A stretch of 64,000 bases of DNA from DAHUXN01 sp963811805 (GCA_963811805.1 CAWESU010000001.1:1798001-1862000), one strand, 5' to 3'. Shown: positions 51,724-61,259, counted from the first letter of the stretch. Numbers and translations: made by a program. The notes: generated by a model from the letters alone, not told the origin.

Positions 51724-53874
51724 ATGTCGTTCAAGCGTGTCGCATCAGACGCATTACATGGTTTGCGCGTCGGGCTTGCTGCCTTGGCGCTTTTCCAGTT
51801 TACAATCGGCGCTTCTTTGGCCGGTGCGGCTCCTCCACCAACACCAAACAACGATGGCAACACCCAGACACCAATCAAGCACGTTATCGTGATCATCGGC
51901 GAGAACCGCAGCTTTGACCATGTCTTCGCCACATACGTACCCAAACCTGGGCAATCAGTTTGGAACCTGCTGTCGGAAGGGATCATTAAAGCCGACGGCA
52001 CTCCTGGCCCCAATTTTTACAAGGTGGAGCAAAAAGCCGCCGTGGACCTGGCTTCCGATCAGTTCCTGCTGAGCCCCACTAAAGTCTCTTTCCCGGGTCA
52101 AGTGCTTCCCGCACCGCTTGTAGGTGGCGCCTTTGACTCGTACATTCCGAGCGACAGCTTGGCACTTGCCAAAGCGTCAGAACAAGGCTTGCCCGACAGT
52201 TACTATCAAGACCTTGTTTCTGGTGGCACCGGTCTGACGTCCAAGGCTCCCGACACGCGCATAACCAACGCCAATTCACTGCCGGCGGGACCGTTCCAGT
52301 TGACGAATGGCAGCAGCTTTACCTACAACTCCTACGCAGCCAGTCCGGTCCACCGATTTTATCAGATGTGGCAGCAGTTGGATTGCAGCGTAAGCAATGC
52401 CACGTGGCAGAATCCTTCCGGCTGCGATGCGCGGCTGTTTCCCTGGGTCGAAGTAACCGTCGGCGCGGGCTCCTCGACGCAACTCAACGGCCTACCCCAA
52501 CCCGCGAACTTCAACACCGAATATCTTCCCGGCGACGTGACCACCGGCGAAGGATCCACCTCAATGGGCTTCTACAACGTTCAAAGAGGCGATGTGCCCT
52601 ACTTCAAGAGTCTCGCAGACACCTATGCCATGAGTGACAACTTCCATCAATCCGTCGAAGGTGGCACGGGTGCCAATCACATTATGTTCGGCCATGGCGA
52701 TATGATCTGGTTCAGCGACGGAAAGGGTAACCCGATCCCTCCGCCTCATGGCATCTCCACGGGCGGAACCACACCGGCCGGAACATCCACCGTCCTGGAC
52801 GAAGTGGAAAATCCGAACGCGATGCCTACGACCAATAACTGGTGGAAGGAAGATGGCTACGGCGCGGGTTCTCCTGGGGCGTCTCCTTACGGCGGTGGCT
52901 CCTACAGCGATTGCGCGGATTCTACTCAGCCCGGAGTTTCGACAGTCGTGAACTATCTCCGGTCGCTTCCGAAACCCATCGACCCGCACTGCGAAGTGGG
53001 ACACTACTATCTGCTGAACAACTACAACCCGGGCTGGTTCGGCAACGGGCACGACGCATTCACGGACCCGAGCCCGTATAACACCGTATTCACGATTCCG
53101 CCGTCGTCAGTGCCGAGCATCGGCGACGATATGATCGCCCACAATATTTCCTGGAAGTACTACGGCGACCAGTGGAACAACTACGTTCCCGACCCATACC
53201 AGATCAATTATGGGGCAGTCGGCTCCGAAAATGAGCTCAAGACTGGGACGATTGCAGCAGCCGACGAGTACTGCACCATTTGCAACCCGTTTGCGTACGA
53301 CACCTCCATCATGAACAACGCGGCTGTCCGCACTGCGCACATCGACGACATCACCGGCCCCGGAGGCTTGTACTCGGACATTACCGGCGGCACGCTTCCC
53401 GCGGTTTCCGTCGTGAAACCTAGCGCGTTCGTGGACGGCCATCCGTCGTCTTCGAAACTCGACCTGTTCGAAGGCTTCACAGAGAAAATCGTCGACATGG
53501 TGCAGAACTCGAAATACGCCAATGACACGGCGATCTTCATCACCTTCGACGAAGGTGGCGGCTATTACGACTCCGGTTACGTCCAGCCGCTGGACTTCTT
53601 CGGCGACGGCACTCGCATTCCCTTGATCGTGGTTTCAGCGTATTCTCGAGGCGGACGCATCACACATAACTACTCCGATCACGTCTCCATCCTCAAATTC
53701 ATCGAGAGGAACTGGAGTTTGCCCCCTGTCAGCTACCGCAGCCGGGACAATTTCCCGGATCCGGTCGCGGAGTGGAACAACCCCTATGTGCCGATCAACG
53801 GCCCGGCGATTAGCGATTTGTTCGAACTGTTCGACTTCGGCCAAGACGGCGGGAATCACGCTGGCGGTCACTAA
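51724..53874 (+). CDS. Secreted phosphoesterase (phospholipase C / acid phosphatase family)
   Basis: 716 residues from ATG 51724 with GAGGAGG upstream. The signal peptide (GLAALALFQFTIGASLAGAAP) is followed by KHVIVIIGENRSFDHVFATY, the family motif with the metal-binding Glu-Asn and the nucleophile-adjacent Ser. Later come SDNFHQSVEGGTGANHIMFGHGD, LPAVSVVKPSAFVDGHPSSS, TAIFITFDEGGGYYDSGYV with the Asp-Glu metal ligands, and RIPLIVVSAYSRGGRITHNYSDHVSILKFIERNW, the C-terminal His motif. The overall order matches PF04185 enzymes such as non-haemolytic phospholipase C and AcpA. It likely releases phosphate from phospholipids or organic phosphates outside the cytoplasm. A 14-bp hairpin follows. 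Confidence 0.93.
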   Translation: MSFKRVASDALHGLRVGLAALALFQFTIGASLAGAAPPPTPNNDGNTQTPIKHVIVIIGENRSFDHVFATYVPKPGQSVWNLLSEGIIKADGTPGPNFYKVEQKAAVDLASDQFLLSPTKVSFPGQVLPAPLVGGAFDSYIPSDSLALAKASEQGLPDSYYQDLVSGGTGLTSKAPDTRITNANSLPAGPFQLTNGSSFTYNSYAASPVHRFYQMWQQLDCSVSNATWQNPSGCDARLFPWVEVTVGAGSSTQLNGLPQPANFNTEYLPGDVTTGEGSTSMGFYNVQRGDVPYFKSLADTYAMSDNFHQSVEGGTGANHIMFGHGDMIWFSDGKGNPIPPPHGISTGGTTPAGTSTVLDEVENPNAMPTTNNWWKEDGYGAGSPGASPYGGGSYSDCADSTQPGVSTVVNYLRSLPKPIDPHCEVGHYYLLNNYNPGWFGNGHDAFTDPSPYNTVFTIPPSSVPSIGDDMIAHNISWKYYGDQWNNYVPDPYQINYGAVGSENELKTGTIAAADEYCTICNPFAYDTSIMNNAAVRTAHIDDITGPGGLYSDITGGTLPAVSVVKPSAFVDGHPSSSKLDLFEGFTEKIVDMVQNSKYANDTAIFITFDEGGGYYDSGYVQPLDFFGDGTRIPLIVVSAYSRGGRITHNYSDHVSILKFIERNWSLPPVSYRSRDNFPDPVAEWNNPYVPINGPAISDLFELFDFGQDGGNHAGGH

Positions 53875-54458
53875 CGGTCGGGGTCACTTACGATAGCGCT
53901 GTAGTCAAAGGCTAAAGGAGCCCATAGATAGGGATACTGGGGCTGCAATGGAAGGAACGGTGCCGAAGCTGGTTCACGCCAGCTTCGGCACCTGCATCTA
54001 CAGCTGTTATCAAGATAGCCGGAATATTAGTGGTTCAGCCCGTCTGGATTGTCAACGCCTCGCCTAGCATCTTCATTTCGAGCTCCGACTCGGGCGTCGA
54101 GGTGTCATATATTGAGCGCATCAGAGGAACGCATGAGTCTTCTCCTTTGGCAAAACTCTCGTCGGCTTGACTTGCCCCCATTCGTACGACGGACAAGAAG
54201 CCGTCCGTTCGACGCACTTTAGGAAATATGGAGGAATTTTCAAGTAGACTCCGAGCGTCCGTCGGAAGCATCCCGCTCGGAAAGAGCAGATTGCCGGTCT
54301 GCGCGGCCAGTACATATCCCTAACCCTCCCGCTTCGGGACTCTCTACTCGTCGTAGCGGCGTCAAGTTTTTGATTTTGTGTCCGCACTCGAGCTTTATAA
54401 TCCGGACCAGGAGATCACGGCTTGACCAACTCGCCTTCTCCTAAACGGTAGCGATGCC
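53875..54458. other. Intergenic region before the tri-domain fusion gene
   Basis: 584 bp containing the hairpin above. Minus-strand frames at 54035-54387 show no family resemblance. One has AAAGGAG before an ATG but yields only a nine-residue peptide. No other feature was recognised. Confidence 0.4.
53959..53992 (+). terminator. Strong hairpin after the phosphoesterase
   Basis: A perfect 14-bp stem GGTGCCGAAGCTGG / CCAGCTTCGGCACC with a 6-base loop, 84 bp after the stop. No U-tract follows. Confidence 0.65.
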
Positions 54459-57400
54459 ATGAAGCCCGACGTGCTTACGCCAGAGCAAGTGTCTCCGGAT
54501 GAGGCCGTTCGACTCGCTCGGGAGATCTACGGTCTGAAAGTAAGCGCCAAGCCGCTGCCGGGAGAGTACGACCACAATTTCCATGTCACGACCGAAGATG
54601 GCCGCGCGTTCGTCTTGAAGGTAATGCATCCCGGCAGGGAACGATCCTTTGTCGACTTGCAGTGCCGGGCTTTGGCGCATTTGGCGGAATGCGCCCCCGA
54701 CCTTTCGCTGCCGCGGGTCAAGCCGACGCAGCGAGGCGAGCCCTTCATGAAGGTTCAGTTTGAGGGAAAGGAGCGTTTTGTTTGGTTGCTCACGTTTCTT
54801 CCTGGCAAGGTCCTCGCCCAAGTGCGGCCGCACACGTCCGAATTGCTTCACAGCGTTGGCCGTCTGCTTGGCGAAATCGATCGCGCGCTTCAGGACTTCT
54901 CACATCCCGCCGCGATGCGCGAACTGAAATGGGATTCCGCGCGAGCGTCGTGGATTCGCGAATATCTCTCGCAAGTGGGAGATCCGTTGCGCCGGGCGTT
55001 GGTGGAGCGGACACTGGCGCAATACGAGTCGAGCGTCGCGCCGCTGATCCCCACGCTCCGGAAAAGCGTGATTTATGGCGATGGCAATGATTATAACGTC
55101 TTGGTAGAACGAACCAGTGCGTCGCCGCGAGAAGTTGTCAGGGTGATAGATTTCGGCGACATGCACCACGGGTTGATCGTTTCGGAGCCGGCCATTGCCG
55201 CGGCTTATGCGGTCCTGGGGAAGAACGAACCCCTCGCTGCCGCAGCAGCCATCGTGAGCGGCTTCTATCAAGTGTTTCCCCTCGACGAAACTGAATTGTC
55301 GGTGCTGTTTCCGCTGATCGAAATGCGCCTTGCGGTGAGCCTGGTGAACTCGGCCTGCCGCAAAAATCTGCTCCCCGGGGATGCGTATGTCACTGTCTCC
55401 GAAGGGCCCGCCTGGGAAACGCTCGAACGCTTGTCAAAGATTCATCGGCGCTTTGCGCATTACACTTTTCGGCAGGCGTGCGGTTTACCACCAATGCCGA
55501 AGGCTGCTGATTTACATCAGTGGCTCGCGGTCCACGGGAAGCTTGCCGCCTCCGTGTTGGAGCTGGATTTGCGGACCGAACCTTGCCTCGTGCTTGATTT
55601 GAGCATCGCCAGCACATTCCTGGGAGCGGACCCGCGAAACGCCGAAACTCCGGCGCTGACCGAGGCGATCGAAGGGGAATTGAAACAGGCCAACGCTGCC
55701 GTTGCCGTCGGCCGGTACGACGAGCCGCGCGCATTGTACACCTCGGCGCTGTTCGGCAATAGCGGCAATCCGACAGACGAACGGCGCACCGTGCACCTCG
55801 GAATCGATCTATTCGTGCCTGCCGGTTCCAATGTTCGCGCGCCGCTCGACGGCGTCATGCATGCGGTTGCGGACAACCAAGGGTCGCTCGACTACGGGCC
55901 TGTGGTGATCGTAAAGCACGTGACGGACGGCGCCGGCGAGTTTTTCACGCTGTACGGCCATCTTTCGCGAGAAAGCCTGAAGGCGCTGTCGGTAGGGCGA
56001 CGCATCACGAAGGGGCAGATTTTGGCGAAGATCGGCACTGCTCACGAGAACGGCGGATGGCCGCCACATCTGCATTTCCAGCTCATTACTGATTTGTTGA
56101 ACCTCGATGAGGATTTCCCCGGCGTTGCCCGCGCTTCCGAACGGCCGGTTTGGAAAAGTCTCTGCCCTGACCCGAACATTCTGCTGGGGATCCCAGCCGA
56201 GCGGTTTCCGGAGGAAATGGCCTTCTTGGAAACGCTGTCGCAGAGGCGCGCGCTCGTCGGCCGCAATCTCGCCGTCTCCTACAATCATCCGTTGAAGATT
56301 GTGCGCGGTTGGCGCCAATACCTTTACGAGGATACGGGTCGGGCTTACCTCGACGTCTTCAACAATGTCCCGCTCGTCGGTCATAGCCATCCTAAGGTTG
56401 TAGGCGCCGTGCAGAAGCAGCTGGGTCTTCTGAACACGAACACCCGTTACCTCCATGACGCTGTCGTTCGGTACTCGAAGCGGCTCACGGAAAAATTGCC
56501 TGATCCTTTGCGCGTCTGCTATTTCGTGAATTCCGGAAGCGAAGCAAACGAGCTTGCCATTCGCCTCGCCCGGGCGAGCACTGGATTCGAAGACACCATT
56601 GTCCTCGAGCACGCCTACCACGGAAACACCACCGCGCTGATCGACATCAGTCCCTACAAATTCAATGGGCCCGGCGGGGGTGGCTGCAAACCGTGGGTCC
56701 ATGTGGCTCCAATCCCCGACGACTATCGCGGCATCTATCGACGAGGAGGGCCTAACCTCGGATCGAAATACGCTCACCACGTTGGTGAAATCGTGAGCCG
56801 CCTTCGGGTGCAAGGACGCGGCGCGGCTGCCTATATCGCGGAAACAGTGCCCAGCGTCGGCGGACAGATTGTGTTTCCACGTGGCTATCTGGCCGAGGTA
56901 TATCGTCATGTCCGTTCTGCGGGTGGAATTTGCATTGCCGACGAAGTGCAAGTCGGCTTTGGGCGGATAGGTACGCACTTCTGGGGTTTTGAGACGCAAG
57001 GCGTGGTGCCTGATATTGTCGTCCTGGGCAAGCCGATTGGTAATGCGTTTCCGCTCGCGGCAGTGGTCACCACTCCGAAGATTGCAGCTGCTTTTGACAA
57101 TGGCATGGAGTTCTTCAGCACCTTCGGAGGCAATCCTGTTTCTTGCGCCGCGGGGTTGGCCGTTCTGGATGTGCTTGAGGAGGAGCATTTACAGCAGAAT
57201 GCTGGTCGCGTCGGCGAACGCTTGGTGGCCGGTCTCAAGGAACTTCAAGCGCGTCATGCTGTGATCGGCGATGTTCGCGGCTCAGGACTTTTTTTGGGGC
57301 TGGATTTGGTTCGCGATCGCGAGACGCGTCAGCCGGCGCCGGAGGAAGCGTCCTACGTCGTCAATCGCCTGCGAGATCGTGGTATCCTGACTGGGACCGA

Positions 57401-57527
57401 CGGTCCTCATCACAACGTAATCAAATTGCGCCCGCCGCTGATCTTTTCTGGGGCAGACGCAGATCTGTTCCTTGCAACACTGGACTCTGTCCTCGAAGAG
57501 GACCTGGCGAAACCGCGGGCTTGCTGA
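54459..57527 (+). CDS. APH-family kinase / M23-like domain / class III aminotransferase fusion
   Basis: 1022 residues in three parts. Residues 1-340 are an APH/HYKK-type small-molecule kinase with the catalytic loop VIYGDGNDYNVL (Asp208, Asn213) and IDFGD (Asp231). Residues 430-545 are an M23/LytM-like fold with His446-x3-Asp450 (TVHLGID), a YGHLS strand and HLH at 537-539, so the zinc set is complete. Residues 590-1015 are a class III PLP enzyme of the AGXT2L (phospho-lyase) group, with NSGSEANE, ADEVQ (Asp828) and VVLGKPIGN (Lys858, Schiff base). By homology, the kinase phosphorylates an amino alcohol such as hydroxylysine or ethanolamine and the lyase removes phosphate and ammonia. The role of the M23 part is unknown. 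It has no signal peptide, so it is cytoplasmic. Confidence 0.93.
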   Translation: MKPDVLTPEQVSPDEAVRLAREIYGLKVSAKPLPGEYDHNFHVTTEDGRAFVLKVMHPGRERSFVDLQCRALAHLAECAPDLSLPRVKPTQRGEPFMKVQFEGKERFVWLLTFLPGKVLAQVRPHTSELLHSVGRLLGEIDRALQDFSHPAAMRELKWDSARASWIREYLSQVGDPLRRALVERTLAQYESSVAPLIPTLRKSVIYGDGNDYNVLVERTSASPREVVRVIDFGDMHHGLIVSEPAIAAAYAVLGKNEPLAAAAAIVSGFYQVFPLDETELSVLFPLIEMRLAVSLVNSACRKNLLPGDAYVTVSEGPAWETLERLSKIHRRFAHYTFRQACGLPPMPKAADLHQWLAVHGKLAASVLELDLRTEPCLVLDLSIASTFLGADPRNAETPALTEAIEGELKQANAAVAVGRYDEPRALYTSALFGNSGNPTDERRTVHLGIDLFVPAGSNVRAPLDGVMHAVADNQGSLDYGPVVIVKHVTDGAGEFFTLYGHLSRESLKALSVGRRITKGQILAKIGTAHENGGWPPHLHFQLITDLLNLDEDFPGVARASERPVWKSLCPDPNILLGIPAERFPEEMAFLETLSQRRALVGRNLAVSYNHPLKIVRGWRQYLYEDTGRAYLDVFNNVPLVGHSHPKVVGAVQKQLGLLNTNTRYLHDAVVRYSKRLTEKLPDPLRVCYFVNSGSEANELAIRLARASTGFEDTIVLEHAYHGNTTALIDISPYKFNGPGGGGCKPWVHVAPIPDDYRGIYRRGGPNLGSKYAHHVGEIVSRLRVQGRGAAAYIAETVPSVGGQIVFPRGYLAEVYRHVRSAGGICIADEVQVGFGRIGTHFWGFETQGVVPDIVVLGKPIGNAFPLAAVVTTPKIAAAFDNGMEFFSTFGGNPVSCAAGLAVLDVLEEEHLQQNAGRVGERLVAGLKELQARHAVIGDVRGSGLFLGLDLVRDRETRQPAPEEASYVVNRLRDRGILTGTDGPHHNVIKLRPPLIFSGADADLFLATLDSVLEEDLAKPRAC

Positions 57528-57673
57528 GCCTATGTTCGTTGGACTGATCCACGCCTCGGTGGCACCGGGCATCAAAGGACGGTCGCAACCACCGGGCGCG
57601 CGGTCTCATCGAACCCCCAGGGTTCACGGCACACACTTTGCAGAAGGACTGACGAAATAGCACGGAGAAATGA

Positions 57674-58672
57674 ATGAGCGGCATGGTCGAGTTTCTGGTG
57701 CGGCACGGCTACCTGCTGCTGTTCGCCTGGGTACTCGCAGAACAGTTGGGCTTGCCGCTGCCATCTGCGCCGCTGCTGTTGGCCGCCGGCGCTCTGGCGG
57801 GAACCGGCCGCATGAACCTGGCGATTACTATTGTTTTGCCGATTGTCGCCGTGAGCATCTGCGACGCCTTCTGGTATGAGCTCGGACGGCGCCGCGGCGT
57901 GAAGGTGCTGCAATGGATCTGCCGCGTCTCCCTTGAGCCGGACTCCTGCGTGCACCGCACCCAGGTCCGCTTCGAACGCAATGGCCCATGGGCGCTGGTT
58001 GTGGCCAAGTTTATTCCCGGATTCAACGCCATGGCGCCTCCCTTGGCGGGCATTAGCCGCATGTCCTGGCGGCGGTACGCACTATTCGACGGGCTGGGCA
58101 TATTGCTTTGGGTGGGCACCTACATTGCCATTGGATACACCTTCAGCGGCGAACTTGAGCGTGTGGCCGCACACTTGGCTTTTCTCGGGTGGGGATTGTT
58201 CGCGCTTCTGTTTTCCGCTCTGCTGCTTTATATCGGATGGAAGGATTTCAAACGGCGTCGCTTCCTGCACGACTTGCGCATTGCGCGAATCAGTCCGGAC
58301 GAGCTGCACCAGATGATGGATGGCGGCGAAAGCGTTGTTGTGGTTGACTTGCGGCACGCCATGGAATTCCAGTCCGAACCGGAAACGATTCCGGGAGCAG
58401 TGCACATGGATCCCGCGGACTTGGAAGAGGCCGTGGAGGTAATTCCGCGCGACCGCGAGATCGTCCTCTTTTGCAGTTGCCCGAACGAAGCGAGTGCCGC
58501 GCACATGGCGCTGCGGCTGCGTACCTTCGGAATTACTCGCATCCGGCCTTTGGCTGGAGGGCTCGCTGGTTGGCGCAGCTGCGGCTTTCCGCTGCAAGCG
58601 CTGGAGCCGAACAGCAATCCGTCCAGTCCGTTCGATAGCGACCTTCAGCGTGGAGAGAGGTTCGAGACGTAG
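57674..58672 (+). CDS. DedA-family membrane protein with C-terminal rhodanese domain
   Basis: 332 residues with GGAG upstream of ATG 57674. Residues 1-190 are a DedA/VTT protein: EQLGLPLPSAPLLLAAGALAG, GRRRGVKVLQWICR, ERNGPWALVVAKFIPGFNAMAPPLAGISRMSWRRY, then the last helices. Residues 205-310 form a rhodanese domain: ISPDELHQMM, VVVVDLRHAMEFQSEPETIPGAVHM, then the active loop LFCSCPNEASAAHMALRL with the catalytic Cys. DedA proteins flip lipid carriers in the inner membrane. A fused cytoplasmic rhodanese suggests sulfur or redox chemistry coupled to it. It ends tail-to-tail with the lipoprotein gene, overlapping it by 28 bp. Confidence 0.92.
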   Translation: MSGMVEFLVRHGYLLLFAWVLAEQLGLPLPSAPLLLAAGALAGTGRMNLAITIVLPIVAVSICDAFWYELGRRRGVKVLQWICRVSLEPDSCVHRTQVRFERNGPWALVVAKFIPGFNAMAPPLAGISRMSWRRYALFDGLGILLWVGTYIAIGYTFSGELERVAAHLAFLGWGLFALLFSALLLYIGWKDFKRRRFLHDLRIARISPDELHQMMDGGESVVVVDLRHAMEFQSEPETIPGAVHMDPADLEEAVEVIPRDREIVLFCSCPNEASAAHMALRLRTFGITRIRPLAGGLAGWRSCGFPLQALEPNSNPSSPFDSDLQRGERFET

Positions 58673-59292
58673 GCGTCGAGGCTGGCCGTAAGCTGGCCAA
58701 GGCCGGCAAGCACGTTTTGACGAAGTGCTTCGACGATCGCTGGAACGGTCTTCTCGCGGACCGGTTCGTCGTGGCTGTAGGATTGGCTCCAAACGACAAG
58801 TCCGGTTTTTGGCTTGAATAGCTCAAGCTCGAGAGAAAACCGCGCGATGAGCGTGGGCGCATCCACTTCTTCGAGCGCGTACAGGTGTCCGCGCAAAATG
58901 TAATCGCCCTTCGCGCCGCTGCCCATTCGCGCCACGGAACGAAATCGCCCCTCGGAAAGCAGCGTTTGCGCCAGCATCGTTTCTAGCATTTCTGTGGGAA
59001 TTTCCGCCCAGTGATGATATTCGTACGTTCCTAACTCCACGCCGCCGGCGGTATAGACGATGGGGTGCTCGAGATAAAGGGGAGAAGACGAAATGCGCCC
59101 CACCAGAATCGTCGCCGGAATCGGCGCATCGTTCTTGATGCTGACGGAAGGCGCCGGCGTCGGCGCGGAATTCAGCGTGTAGTATTTCACCGGCCGCGTG
59201 GCGCCGCAATTCGCCGTCAGCAGAATCGCCCCCAAGATCAGCAACGTGGCCGGAACTGTCACTATCCTCTTTGATAGAGCGCGCATGTTCAT
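58645..59292 (-). CDS. ABC-type transport auxiliary lipoprotein (PqiC/MlaB-operon type)
   Basis: 215 residues from ATG 59292. A TTG two codons upstream overlaps the MCE stop, and either start is possible. A lipoprotein signal with the cysteine in ILLTANCGATRP is followed by KYYTLNSAPTPAP, the opening of the ABC_trans_aux family. It continues with ILVGRISSSPLYLEHPIVYTAGGVELGTYEYHHWAEIPTEMLETMLAQTLL and LRGHLYALEEVDAPTLIARFSLELEL. In PqiABC and related systems this lipoprotein sits at the outer membrane and works with the MCE protein. It is the last gene of the Mla-like operon. Confidence 0.88.
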   Translation of the reverse strand: MNMRALSKRIVTVPATLLILGAILLTANCGATRPVKYYTLNSAPTPAPSVSIKNDAPIPATILVGRISSSPLYLEHPIVYTAGGVELGTYEYHHWAEIPTEMLETMLAQTLLSEGRFRSVARMGSGAKGDYILRGHLYALEEVDAPTLIARFSLELELFKPKTGLVVWSQSYSHDEPVREKTVPAIVEALRQNVLAGLGQLTASLDAYVSNLSPR

Positions 59293-59294
59293 TC

Positions 59295-60275
59295 TCAATC
59301 CGGACGCTTCGGAGTTTGCCCGGGCACGTGTTCCGCCGGCAACGAGGACCGGATCAGCGCGGAGGGCCGCGTCTTGATCGTTTCGGTAAAAGCCTTCAGG
59401 TTATCGGTGATATCTCTCAAGTTCCCGATAATCTCATCCAGGTTGTCGCTATTCGTGTTCAGCATGGTATTCAACTGATCCGTGAGTGCGGAAGCGGATG
59501 TCAGTGTCATGCGCATTTGAACTACCGCCTGCCGCAGATCGGGGCGGTTCTCCATCAGCGTTGCATCGATATGCGAAAGCGCGGTATCCGCCTGATTCAC
59601 CGTCCTTCTGAAATCGTTGAGTAGCGGCGCAAGTTTGGCGCTACTGCTGTTCAGGTTGTTCAGCGTGGAATGTAGCATCGGGCGGTCTTCCGTCAGCATG
59701 CCGCGAACGTTCGCCAGGCTCGCGGCGATATTTGCGCGATTGTTTGCGTCCAGCAGCTCATTGACGCGCCGCAGAGTCTCCTGCAATTCCGTAACGCGCG
59801 CGTTCAGATTTTGTAACAGTACTGTTGCCTGTGGGGCCAGGGCGTTAATTTTTGTGGTGAGGTCGTCGAAGCTCGCATAGTCCACAGCGGGCAAAATGTC
59901 GCCAGAAGCGGCGCGAGGAGCGTTCATACTGCCTGGAACGATGCCCAGAAAATGATCGCCGAGCGCCCCGAGGCTCGAAATCTTCGCTTTGCTGTCCGTT
60001 TTTACGGGAACCTGCGGATCGATACGAAATTCGATTTCCATCCGCGTCGAGTTTTTCGGGTCGTCGCGTACCGATACAACGCGGCCAACTGGAGGCCCGC
60101 CCGCGTAACGCACCTCGGAGCCTGGTCCCAGGCCGCCCGCATCCTTGAAGTAGGCGCGGTAGATCGGTTCGCTGCGTCCAAAGACTCCGGTGAGTGAAAA
60201 AACCGTCACCACCAGAAGTCCCGCTGCGGCCAGGACGAATAAACCTACAAACGCGCGCTCGCGTTGCGCTTTCAA
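59295..60275 (-). CDS. mlaD: MCE-family periplasmic lipid-binding protein (MlaD-like)
   Basis: 326 residues if started at TTG 60275, preceded by GAGGAG. A GTG at 60296 would add seven residues. One N-terminal membrane helix (FVGLFVLAAAGLLVVTVFSL) is followed by a single MCE domain: YRAYFKDAGGLGPGSEVRYAGGPPVGRVVSV, EIEFRIDPQVPVKTDSKAKISSLGALGDHFLGIVPG. A C-terminal coiled part of about 180 residues (LLQNLNARVTELQETLRRVNELLD...) is longer than in MlaD of E. coli. It would form the hexameric ring that passes phospholipids between membranes. It follows the ATPase gene by about 100 bp and overlaps the lipoprotein start region. Confidence 0.93.
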   Translation of the reverse strand: MKAQRERAFVGLFVLAAAGLLVVTVFSLTGVFGRSEPIYRAYFKDAGGLGPGSEVRYAGGPPVGRVVSVRDDPKNSTRMEIEFRIDPQVPVKTDSKAKISSLGALGDHFLGIVPGSMNAPRAASGDILPAVDYASFDDLTTKINALAPQATVLLQNLNARVTELQETLRRVNELLDANNRANIAASLANVRGMLTEDRPMLHSTLNNLNSSSAKLAPLLNDFRRTVNQADTALSHIDATLMENRPDLRQAVVQMRMTLTSASALTDQLNTMLNTNSDNLDEIIGNLRDITDNLKAFTETIKTRPSALIRSSLPAEHVPGQTPKRPD

Positions 60276-60373
60276 TCGCGCTCCTCGAAAATCCACACAA
60301 AAGCAACAGGCCGGGTAATGCAGACCCCCAGGGTCGCAAAGTATAACATGGCCTCGCAGCTCCGCGCGGCCCG

Positions 60374-61210
60374 CTAGAGGCGCAAGTCTTGCGTCAAGCG
60401 GTCCAGGAACCCGTCGTCTCTGGAAATCTCCGGATCCGGAACACGGTCGAGAAACTGGCGCACGCGCGGTTGCTGGCCGGCCTTCAATTCGGCTGGTGTG
60501 CCAATCGCGATGATGTTTCCCTTGTCGATCAGCACCATGCGGTCGGCAATCAGGAAGGCGCTGGCCAGCTCGTGCGTCACGACGACGATGGTGATCTTGA
60601 ACGCGCGCTTCAGTTTCAAAATCAATTCGTCGATCCCCGCGGCAATGATCGGGTCCAAGCCCGCCGACGGTTCGTCAAAGAACAAAATCTCCGGGTCCAT
60701 CGTCAGCGCGCGGGCCACCGCAGCGCGCTTTTTCATTCCTCCGCTCAGTTGCGCGGGATTGTAATTTTCGTAGCCGGAGAGCCCCACCTCTTCCAGTTTG
60801 AGCCGCACCAGAACTTCGATCGTGGAGTCATCCAGCTTGGTATGTTCGCGAAGCGGCAGCGCCACATTTTCGCCCACGGTCATCGAACCAAAGAGTGCGC
60901 CGCCTTGAAACGACACGCCGAACTTTTTCCGCATCTCGGCCAAGTCTCTTGCGGAAATGCAGCACAGGTCATGTCCGCGAATCCAGATCGCGCCGCCGCT
61001 GGTTTTCTCCAGGCCCATCAGGGCGCGCAGCAGGGTAGTCTTGCCGGAGCCCGAGCCGCCCAGAATCGCAATCGTCTCGCCGGCTTTCACGTCGAAACTG
61101 ATACCGTGCAAAACCTCGCGCTCGCCGTAGCTCACCCGCAAATTCCGGACACTGATCGCCACGCCATCATTCGTCAATCTCTCTGATTCATCTCGGCTCA
61201 TCATGCTCAT
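60374..61210 (-). CDS. mlaF: ABC transporter ATP-binding protein, MlaF-like
   Basis: 278 residues from ATG 61210. Walker A is GGSGSGKTT, the Q-loop is in VSFQGGALFGSMTVGENVALPL (the FQ-GALF-S-TV block typical of MlaF), the signature is LSGGMKKRAAVARALTMDPEIL, Walker B is LFFDEPSAGLDPI and the switch His is in VVTHEL. These specific variants, LSGGM and AGLDPI, mark the lipid-transport ATPase class rather than general importers. The MlaE-like permease gene is 49 bp upstream on the same strand. Cytoplasmic partner of that permease. Confidence 0.95.
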   Translation of the reverse strand: MSMMSRDESERLTNDGVAISVRNLRVSYGEREVLHGISFDVKAGETIAILGGSGSGKTTLLRALMGLEKTSGGAIWIRGHDLCCISARDLAEMRKKFGVSFQGGALFGSMTVGENVALPLREHTKLDDSTIEVLVRLKLEEVGLSGYENYNPAQLSGGMKKRAAVARALTMDPEILFFDEPSAGLDPIIAAGIDELILKLKRAFKITIVVVTHELASAFLIADRMVLIDKGNIIAIGTPAELKAGQQPRVRQFLDRVPDPEISRDDGFLDRLTQDLRL

Positions 61211-61259
61211 CGCGCCCTCGCTCCATTGGGCGAATCAGGAACAGCAGTCGCGCCCCGCT

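Noticed and set aside
54121..54387. Small minus-strand frames upstream of the fusion gene
   Set aside because: No domain, no good ribosome-binding site in the right frame. The one good AAAGGAG leads to a nine-residue peptide.
55809..57188. A 459-codon minus-strand frame inside the tri-domain fusion gene
   Set aside because: Antisense shadow of the aminotransferase/M23 coding sequence, with no recognisable motif.
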